From Udeniomyces pyricola (lineage: Eukaryota; Basidiomycota; Tremellomycetes; Cystofilobasidiales; Mrakiaceae), in assembly GCA_039545295.1 (NCBI GenBank), contig BCIK01000032.1, positions 1,282-65,281 of the forward strand: 64,000 bases of DNA, written 5' to 3'. A model generated the notes under the pieces. That model did no database searches. It was given only the letters and a program-made list of their open reading frames with translations, and was not told where the DNA came from. Position numbers and translations under genes: made by a program. This document shows positions 56,934-64,000 of the stretch, in pieces. Position 1 is the first letter of the stretch, and every line of letters starts with the position of its first letter.

Positions 56934-59896
56934 ATGGATCATGATCAGCAACCATTGTCGGCATCCAACGACTACCCAACAGCTCAAGCTGGACCATCTT
57001 CATACTTTTCACAAGCTTCCACGTCGACGGGCCTCGACCCTTCCTATGCACAGCCAATCGAGTCTGAAGATTCACCGCCACTCGCTTCGTCTTCCGCTCT
57101 TCCTTCTGATGGCCATCCACAACCACCTCGACCGCTCACGGGTCCTGGTTCTCGAGGGGGTAGAGGGAGTAGAGGAAAGAACAGGGGGCGGGGAGGGCGG
57201 CCCATCACTGAGGATGCTGCCGGTCGCGCGGCTCGTATGCGCCGTACCGTTGGCTCGCAGCCAGAGTCGAGCTTCAACCCCGAGGGCAAGACGCTCAAGC
57301 TCAACTTTTCACGCTCGAGACCTGGCGCGGGTGGACCAGGAGGTGGGAGAGGTGCTGGTCCGATGGGGTACAGCTCCTTTCTTGGCGACTATGACCGCGA
57401 TATCGACAGTGACGAAGAGGAGATTGAATTCGAGGAGCAATTCATCTTGAGAGTTCCCCCTGGGAAGCCGAGTGAGGAGATGCGATCCCTCGTGCGCGAC
57501 AAAGGCAAGGAGAAGGAGAAGGGAAAAGGGAAGGGAATTGAGGACGTTTGGTTCAAGTTCAAAGGTGAGTGGTTGCCACTGTGACCGTTCGCTGCATATG
57601 AGATATCGCGACTGACCTCACAACTGATACTGTTTAACCTTTCCAGACTCTCGTCGAGCTGTTTTCCACCTGGGCAAGCAACTGTACTCTGCTAAACTCG
57701 TTGATTTGCCATGCATTCTGGAATCGCAAAAAACGCTTGATGGCAAGCAGATGTTCAAGGCAGCCGACATCTGCCAAGTGAGCAGCCATTCTCCTCTCCT
57801 ACCCCAAGCCTTGATCGCATTCTGTTCTCTTTCAATCTTTCGCCTTCTCAGAGTCGAGAGTGCAGACTGATACTCTGTCTTGTGTTCTTGACCTTACTCG
57901 ACTCGCTTGCACTGGACAGATGCTGGTCGTCTCCGACCCCATCTCGAGCGAGGCTCAACTCGCAAACTCAGATGGTAGCATGGGAAAACTTAACATTGAA
58001 GACTTTATATGGCCTCATGGTATCACTCCCCCATTGAGGCACGTTAGGAAGAGACGATTTCGAAAGCGAATCAGTCGAAGAGTGCGTTATCTATCCTGGG
58101 ATGATGCCCCCCCCCCCCTGCTATGTCTGAGATCAGAGATGATTGACAACTCCGCGGATCTCGTCTTGCTTCGTTCGGATTTTTCTTCGAATCGTCCACT
58201 TCAGACCATCGAAGTCGTTGAGGAGGAGGTTGAACGTATGCTCGCTCAAGATTCCAAGTCCGAAAAAGTCACCTATGGTTAGCCCGCCTTGTCGTTTGAC
58301 ATGCATCGCATCATCTCCTGAGAGGACGAACGCTAATATCGGTCAAATCGTATCCTGTACTTTTCTGTTATTAGATATCATTGAAGACGCCGACCCAGAT
58401 GCGTCGGATTCGGAATTCCTCACGCCCGTGTTGAGCAACATCCCGCTTCCTGGAGGCGGTGAGAGCGAGTATGGAGGTACCGGTGCTGGCTCCGAATTTG
58501 GCGGCGACAGTGAGATGGGTGATGGAGCCACGCCGAGATTTGAAGGTAAAGATGGGGATGGGGGAGGAGGGGATGGATTCGACCTCGCGGCCGAATTAAC
58601 AAAGTATGTCGAGCTTCGACCACTCAAGAGATTTAAAGAAGTCGAAAAGTTGAACGGAGGACTTGGCTTGGCACTAATTATTCGGGGACTTCAATCCATC
58701 TCAGAGGACTCAAGGATCTCGAGGATTCAGAAGAAGACGATGACGACCCAGACAAGGAGAAAGACTTGGACGACGATGATGACGAGGTTTGTCTTGTCAA
58801 AACATTTTCAAGTTTCTTCTTCTATTCCTTCTCGATGTTTCTGACTTAAAGTGTACCCTGACGTCTTTACTTTTTTTTGGCCACCTCATAGGACGACGAA
58901 CCGGAGCACTCGGATGACGAGGACGAAGAAGCCGACTCAGAGGACGAGGAAGCTGTGGAACTCGCTCAGCGTCAGAAGCTGCTCAACGAGGAGATTCGCG
59001 ATCTTGAAGCAGCTGTCGCCAAGAAAAAAGCCGAGATTGCCAAGAGTGGCAACGTGATCATCAAGGTACGCCATGAGGTCTACTACCTTTTGATGGTGAT
59101 CTGCGCGTAGTCGACTAATGCACAGATCCTATGGGTGATGGTTTCTCTTTGTCAGAAACGGTTCGAGGACGCCTTGCGAAAGCTTCAAGCGGATCTTGAC
59201 ACCAAGCTCTCAGCACGATTGTCCAACGTCCAAGCCAAGGAGAAGAGAAAGCGAGAGGACGAGGAGGAGAAGGAGCGGGAAACGAGTTTCCGAGAGGCTG
59301 CCGCCCAAGCAGCTCTGGCTCAAGCGGCAGCAGCTCTCGCTGCTCAAACAGGTGACACGACAGGGACGGAATCTATTGGTGTCCCAGCCATCGATGCACC
59401 CAACAATTTGACCAGTGGCGCCATTCGCCGGCCTGGCGTGGGCCCTTCGCTACCCGATATTCCCTCCTTGGGTGCAAACCCAACTTCCACTGCACACCTT
59501 CCTACTCTCCCCCCGCTGCCGTCTTTGGCATCCTCGACGTCTTCCGCCACCTTTATTCCACCATCTGGATCTTTGGATCCCTCTCACCTCGCTCAACAAT
59601 TTACCGCGAGGCCACCTTCGACCCTCTCGGCATCCCATCTTCCGGCTGCCTCGACATCGATCCCCGACGCCAGCCGAGACTTTGACCGGCTCATGGCAGC
59701 CGAGTTGGACGACGGAGATGATGAAGACGATGACGATCTCGTCGACGTCGAACAATCTGGCGAACATGTTCAGAATCATCCTGGAGAGATCAACGAGGAC
59801 TACGACGACGAAGACGATGAGGACGACGATGACTTGTTCGGTGACGGTGGAGACGACGACGAAGATGACGATATGGAGGAGATGGATATCAGTTGA
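56934..59896 (+). CDS. TAF7: TFIID subunit TAF7
   Basis: Component of general transcription factor TFIID; TAF7 contacts TAF1. The conserved TAFII55 domain is spread over several exons: EEQFILRVPPG, VWFKFKDSRRAVFHLGKQLYSAKLVDLPCILESQKTLDGKQMFKAADICQMLVV, HGITPPLRHVRKRRFRKRISRR, and IEVVEEEVERMLAQD. Upstream is an RGG-like segment (GSRGGRGSRGKNRGRGGR). The C-terminal half is acidic and helical: QRQKLLNEEIRDLEAAVAKKKAEI (coiled coil), an alanine-rich helix, a P/S linker and a run of D/E to the stop. Coiled coil and acidic tail fit fungal TAF7 (yeast Taf7 is also long). Start at ATG 56934. Confidence 0.94.
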
Positions 59897-60327
59897 AGGT
59901 CAACCACTGATTGATCAGATGTCCGTTGCGTGGTCTCATAGATCATGGTTGCGGGAGTAAAAAGCGTTGAGAGTGAGACGGCGACATAGAATCGTGATGG
60001 CCAAAGGCAAGATGGGAAAAGTGATGAAGATGCAAATACAAGGGGTATCGGGGCTGGAGAAAGACTGGTATAGATTAAGAAATAACGAGTAACCACTGAG
60101 GCCTGTATTCAAGATCACGGTGGAAGCGAAGCCACGTCCTGAGTTACTTGACGGATTCTGGTGGCCCGGTCGAGTTGAGTCTACAAAACGGCAACGCAAC
60201 AAAGGGAACGTAGGTCAGACAACGGCTCGTGAGACCAACAACGGAGACGTGACAAGCGTTCTCACTGGTAGAGTCTGAGATAGACATGTACAAAGATGAA
60301 ATTTAAAACCCAAGGCGTGAGTAACGG
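59897..60327. other. Convergent 3' flanks of TAF7 and Mis14/Nsl1
   Basis: 431 bp; no gene seen. Confidence 0.5.
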
Positions 60328-61194
60328 TTAGACATATTTGAAGCTGTCTAGAGTGACTTGTCTAGGTTTGACAGGAGCGTCCTTGAGACTGACCTGTTCC
60401 AATTGCCGAAGCATCGCCAGCGTCTCGTCAAGCGTCTGTTCCATCTCATCTTTTCTCTCCAACGGCTCACGTTCGACGGGCAGATCTTCTGTTGGTTCGT
60501 CTGGGATATACTCTGCCGCGAGTTTCCTTCGGACGAGATCGTCGACGAGACCACGGATAGCCGCTGGCGTCTTGGCCCTTCGCTCTGCAGTCTGAACTTG
60601 GACGAGCTCTCGTTCGGCTGCAAGCGTACGAATCCTGCGATCCAGAGCTTCGTCAAAATCTTCCGTGGCTATCAGAAAGGACGCGTGGTACGGGACGCAA
60701 GATAAGGGACGGTTGGGAAAGACGAAGACGCGACGCGTGTCCAAAGTGAGCACGCCAAACCTTCAGGAGGACACATGGCCGAGCTAGATCAAGCAGATCG
60801 TACGTTCTGGGGCACTCAAGAATTCGTCATATGGTCTACCGTTGAGTCGAAGGTTGGGAATAGCGAGCTCAAAGAGTTGGTCTTTCCACTGTCAGAAGCC
60901 AAGCAAGCAAAAGGCAACAAACAGAACGACGCGTCTCGTCAGTAAGGGTGTGCGTATGGCTTCTCGTGTCTTGCGGATACTTTTGGACGAGAGACGAGGA
61001 CCCTTGGTGCGTACAGCCATGAGACGGTTGGTGACCTCTTGCCGGGTGTGTTGGAAGGAGGGATCGTCGTCGGGTTGGGCAGCGAAGGTGGTGTCGACCT
61101 GGGCGAGAAGGGCGGCGGTGATGCTGTCCTTGATACGCGTCCAATCGGCCTCGGAATCGATGGTGATACGGGGGTGGCCGGCGTAGGTGGCCAT
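60328..61194 (-). CDS. NSL1: Kinetochore MIND-complex subunit Mis14/Nsl1
   Basis: Subunit of the Mis12/MIND complex that links inner kinetochore to the Ndc80 microtubule binder. Exon 1 reads MATYAGHPRITIDSEADWTRIKDSITAALLAQVD, then QEVTNRLMA. Exon 2 is WKDQLFELAIPNLRLNGRPYDEFLSAPE. Exon 3 starts TEDFDEALDRRIRTLAAERELVQVQTAERRAKTP and ends VTLDSFKYV. This matches the Mis14 layout: an N-terminal DWxxL(K/R)xxIxxALL block, the xPNLxxNG block, and the EPFDEALDxxLRxLxxE coiled coil (family knowledge). About 220 residues. Recognition rests on short patterns because this family evolves quickly. Confidence 0.8.
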
Positions 61195-61732
61195 GAGGAG
61201 GAGAGGGGTTGGATGGAGTGAGTGGCGAGATGAGTGGGTGTAGGGATGTAGCTATCGGGGTGTAGCCGATGTGAGCACTAGCTAGAAGGCGTTATCGGGT
61301 TGAGCACCAATTATCGGGTTGGTTATGACTTGTACGCAGGACAGAGAGTCCTGGCGACGCGATGAAAGATGGTGGATGCGACTGACTGGCGCGTTGAAGA
61401 CGGATTTCCATAAGCGTCTGCAGCCGATTATAATCAACGCTTGATGACGAGAAATGATGGACCGATGGTTCAATCCTTGATCCAACTGACTCATATAGAC
61501 ACAAGCTAGCTGACCCCATATATACATACATTCTCCACCACTACAATCGAAGCTACTCCAGTTCCCTTACATAATTCATATCACCCTTCCCACTCGTATG
61601 TTCGTCATCTTTCGTCGTCTTCTCTCAGTCCCCAACAGCCCGTACTCCACACAGCTCCACTCTTGTTGACCTTGCTCTTCAATCTAAATCCTCCAACTCT
61701 TTCCTACCTCGATCCTTTAGCCCCACCAAGTC
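61195..61732. promoter_or_regulatory. Divergent promoter region of NSL1 (-) and COX17 (+)
   Basis: 538 bp. A motif GCGTTATCGGGTTGAG...ATTATCGGGTTG is repeated (about 61289-61320). CT-rich sequence precedes COX17. No gene seen. Confidence 0.5.
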
Positions 61733-62333
61733 ATGTCTTTCCTTTCCAACTGGTTCTCGTCCAAGCCCGACGCTTCTTCTTCTTCTTCTTCCACCCCCTC
61801 AACCTACACCCCTCCCTCGCCCTCGTCCACTCCAGCTAAGCCGACAGCTATCCCTGCTGATCCATCGCTAATCACGGAAAAGAACCCTCAGGGTCTCAAG
61901 CCGTTCGTCCTTCTTTTCGCCATTCACGTCATCCATTCGTCCACCCACCCAGCCTCGTCTTCGCCCTTTCGCCCCGCTGCGGTGCAGGCAGAATGACGTG
62001 CTGACACATCATCTCGCTTTTCCTGTTTCCCACTTCCACCGACCGCCAAATCCATCCATTTTGCAGGTGTTGCGCCTGCCCGGATACCAAGAGCGCCAGG
62101 GATCAGTGCTTCATGAACAGCGACGACGGGGCTGTTCAGTGCAAGGACCTGCTTGAAGCCCATCGGGCGTGCATGCTTGGGTATGTCTGCCTGTCGTCTT
62201 TTGCTCCTTAACCTCCTTCCTCCATCTACCGACCGTCTTGGTTGATCGGTATGACCAAGTGCAAACGCGTCGACGACTAAAAGCTGATGTGTATGACTGT
62301 GTTTGGCTTTATAGTTATGGGTTCAAGGTTTAA
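61733..62333 (+). CDS. COX17: Copper chaperone Cox17
   Basis: Delivers Cu+ to Sco1 and Cox11 for cytochrome c oxidase assembly in the mitochondrial intermembrane space. Three exons give 100 residues: MSFLSNWFSSKPD... (61733-61903), then CCACPDTKSARDQCFMNSDD...CKDLLEAHRACMLG, then YGFKV (stop 62331-62333). The copper-binding pair KPCCACP spans an intron, and the twin CX9C cysteines C..QC and C..AC are present. The N-terminal about 50 residues are S/P/T-rich and much longer than in yeast Cox17 (69 residues in total); whether they are kept in the mature protein is unknown. Confidence 0.94.
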
Positions 62334-63333
62334 CGTTCAGTGTCCAACATACAGCTAGGGTCTAGAATGTCACGAATATTCATGAAAATCACCACTCTCT
62401 TCAGCAACCTGGTCTTTTTTTTTTCGTTTTTCCTTTGAACACTAACGCTGGTCTTTCGTGAAAAACGATAGTAGCTCCAAATCGATCTGATATTGCTCAC
62501 AAAATTGATTGTCGACCACAACGAGCGCGAAGGGACGGGGGGGGGGGGACGCTGAGGAGCGTTGGTCGTCGTGTACATACGTATATTCGAGCATACATAT
62601 CTACAACTTAGAGCGCTGATCGACAGTTAACGTCTGACAGTAATTGGTAAGGGGTTGAAAGGGAAAACAGCACGTAGGCATCAAGATGTGATAACGTTGA
62701 GACGTCAATCAGGCACTAGGCAATATTCGGCGTGTACACGTGATATCGAATTGAATGGAGGGTGGATTTATATGTATGCCGTTGTGGTTTGCATCAAACA
62801 TACCGGTGCCGGAACCATCATGCTTGTCCATGCAAATTGAATGTATGAATCGTATGATCTTGAGATGGGTGCAAGAAGGGATCGTCAAAGCAATGAATGT
62901 ACTATATATATATATATATATATATGTTGCACTCATTTGGTATGATGCTATATCCTTATGTTCCACGCGCATTGTAATGGGTGAGTAAGATCTAGAGGAG
63001 AATCTTATGTTGCCATGATTCATATCATCCTAAATTGGGCTGATATACGACAGTTGATCAACGGAATGGCAGATATGCAGATGACCGGGCGATCGCGCCG
63101 ATCAGGGGGTTTTGAGCCCCAGCCGGTGTGGAGACTGTCGACCGTGTGGTTGGATTAGCTTCGGTTAAGCGGACGCTTTTGGTTCTTGGCCGTCGCCGCC
63201 CCTCCACCTCTGAGCTCTGAATACTGCTATTAGTCCCTTACTCTCAGTTCCTTCCCCCCCTCCCCCCCCTCCCCTTCCCACCTCCACCTCCCTTGCTCGC
63301 TCAGTCAATCCCATCCACCATCCATCTCCACTC
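62334..63333. other. 1.0-kb gap with TA microsatellite
   Basis: A (TA)n tract lies at 62903-62925, a T-rich run near 62417-62425, and a G run at about 62537-62549. The last 120 bp are C/T-rich and lead into the polyglutamine gene. No gene is supported; two frames across the TA tract are chance. Confidence 0.55.
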
Positions 63334-64000
63334 ATGGCCGACGGCCACGACTCGAGGTTATACCCTCATTCTTATCATTCCTCGCTCCATCATACCAACC
63401 CGCCGCGCCAGCAGCAACAACCACCGCTTCCCTTTGAACAGCAAGGCGTCATGAACCCCCTCCCCTCGCTTCATCAGCTTGACCAACAGGTTCGCCAGCA
63501 ATACCCTGATTACTCCCAGCAACAGCGTTCTTACCAAACCTATCTCCAAGCTCAGCAACAACAACAACAACAACAACAACAACAGCATCAACACGGGCAG
63601 CAGCAACAGCAACATCAGCAGCAACAACAGCAGCAACAGCAACAGCAACGCCAACAGCTCCCACATCCCCCCCAACTAAGGCACCAACCGACTGCTCCCT
63701 CACCTGACAAGGCCCCGATTCCGCTTCGCTACGAAGTCCCATATATCCCTCCCCCACCTGCCATTTACAATCAATCTTCCGATCCATCTCGACCTAGTTC
63801 GACATTGCCCCCACCTCCGCCGTCCTCTTCACACCATCACGCGTATGCCTCTCATTCACAATCAACGTTCAGCCCCAATTCGATCGGCACTACCCCGCAC
63901 CACCCATACCCCCAGTCTGCCGTCAATCCGCCGCAACCTTCCCAATCTCTGTCCGATCCCCCTCCTCCATCCACACCTCAGACCGAGACTCGTAGTCATC
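63334..64000 (+). CDS. Polyglutamine- and proline-rich protein, 5' part only
   Basis: The frame opens with MADGHDSRLYPHSYHSS at the first ATG after a CT-rich leader and stays open to the window end (222 codons). It has two glutamine runs (about codons 76-88 and 93-112), then histidine- and proline-rich stretches such as LPPPPPSSSHHH. No domain appears in the visible part. Such N-termini are common in fungal transcription regulators, but that is only a guess. The gene is truncated by the edge of the window, not broken. Confidence 0.75.
   Translation, partial: MADGHDSRLYPHSYHSSLHHTNPPRQQQQPPLPFEQQGVMNPLPSLHQLDQQVRQQYPDYSQQQRSYQTYLQAQQQQQQQQQQQHQHGQQQQQHQQQQQQQQQQQRQQLPHPPQLRHQPTAPSPDKAPIPLRYEVPYIPPPPAIYNQSSDPSRPSSTLPPPPPSSSHHHAYASHSQSTFSPNSIGTTPHHPYPQSAVNPPQPSQSLSDPPPPSTPQTETRSH

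Noticed and set aside
63358..63787. Leucine- or valine/alanine-rich minus-strand frames at the end of the window
   Set aside because: They are the reverse reading of the CAG/CAA repeats that encode polyglutamine on the plus strand.

Overview
The window is nuclear DNA of a basidiomycete fungus, most likely a tremellomycete (Cryptococcus relatives). The grounds are inference: nearly every gene carries many short GT-AG introns of about 45-100 nt, exons can be tiny (one is only a start codon), and the gene set is eukaryotic and fungal: a single-chain urease, an Yck-type casein kinase, Ftr1/Fre iron genes, Pfs2, an Rnt1-like RNase III and Mis14/Nsl1. Isolated N bases lie mainly in the first 2.3 kb, so that part is less reliable. 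About 25 protein genes and five tRNAs can be supported. Exon borders were read by eye from splice signals, reading frame and family conservation.

Region by region. 1-760: a tight cluster of five tRNAs (Ile, Gln, Tyr, Met, Ser). 760-5420: two minisatellites and a long stretch with no gene I can defend. 5.4-15.4 kb: casein kinase 1 (-), TIM10 (+), the polyadenylation WD40 factor PFS2 (-) and a partly resolved membrane protein (+). 15.6-25.1 kb: a tail-anchored inositol polyphosphate 5-phosphatase (-), an RNase III-like gene (+) and urease (+). 25.7-29.7 kb: a small putative mitochondrial protein, a twin CX9C protein and a U2B''/U1A-like snRNP protein, all (-). 30.2-37.7 kb: SDO1/SBDS, YPT6/Rab6 and the mRNA cap methyltransferase ABD1, all (+). 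38.1-46.5 kb: a metal-transport block with an SLC41-type transporter (-) head to head with the iron permease FTR1 (+), followed by a ferric reductase (+). 46.8-64 kb: RNase H1 (-), FRG1 (+), a small membrane protein (-), a class I methyltransferase (+), a short-chain dehydrogenase (+), TAF7 (+), Mis14/Nsl1 (-), COX17 (+) and the start of a polyglutamine-rich gene that runs off the edge.

Most genes are independent housekeeping loci. The clearest functional grouping is FTR1 plus ferric reductase: the reductase turns Fe3+ into Fe2+, and Ftr1 normally imports iron after re-oxidation by a multicopper oxidase, which is not in this window. The adjacent SLC41 transporter shares FTR1's upstream region, where an 8-bp AT-rich motif occurs five times. 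Three small cysteine-motif proteins of the mitochondrial intermembrane space (Tim10, the CX9C protein and Cox17) are scattered through the window. I saw no recognisable transposon or CRISPR-like system. The items most worth a second look are the repeated motif in the SLC41/FTR1 upstream region, the tRNA cluster, the 557-nt intron in the U2B'' gene and the unassigned small proteins.
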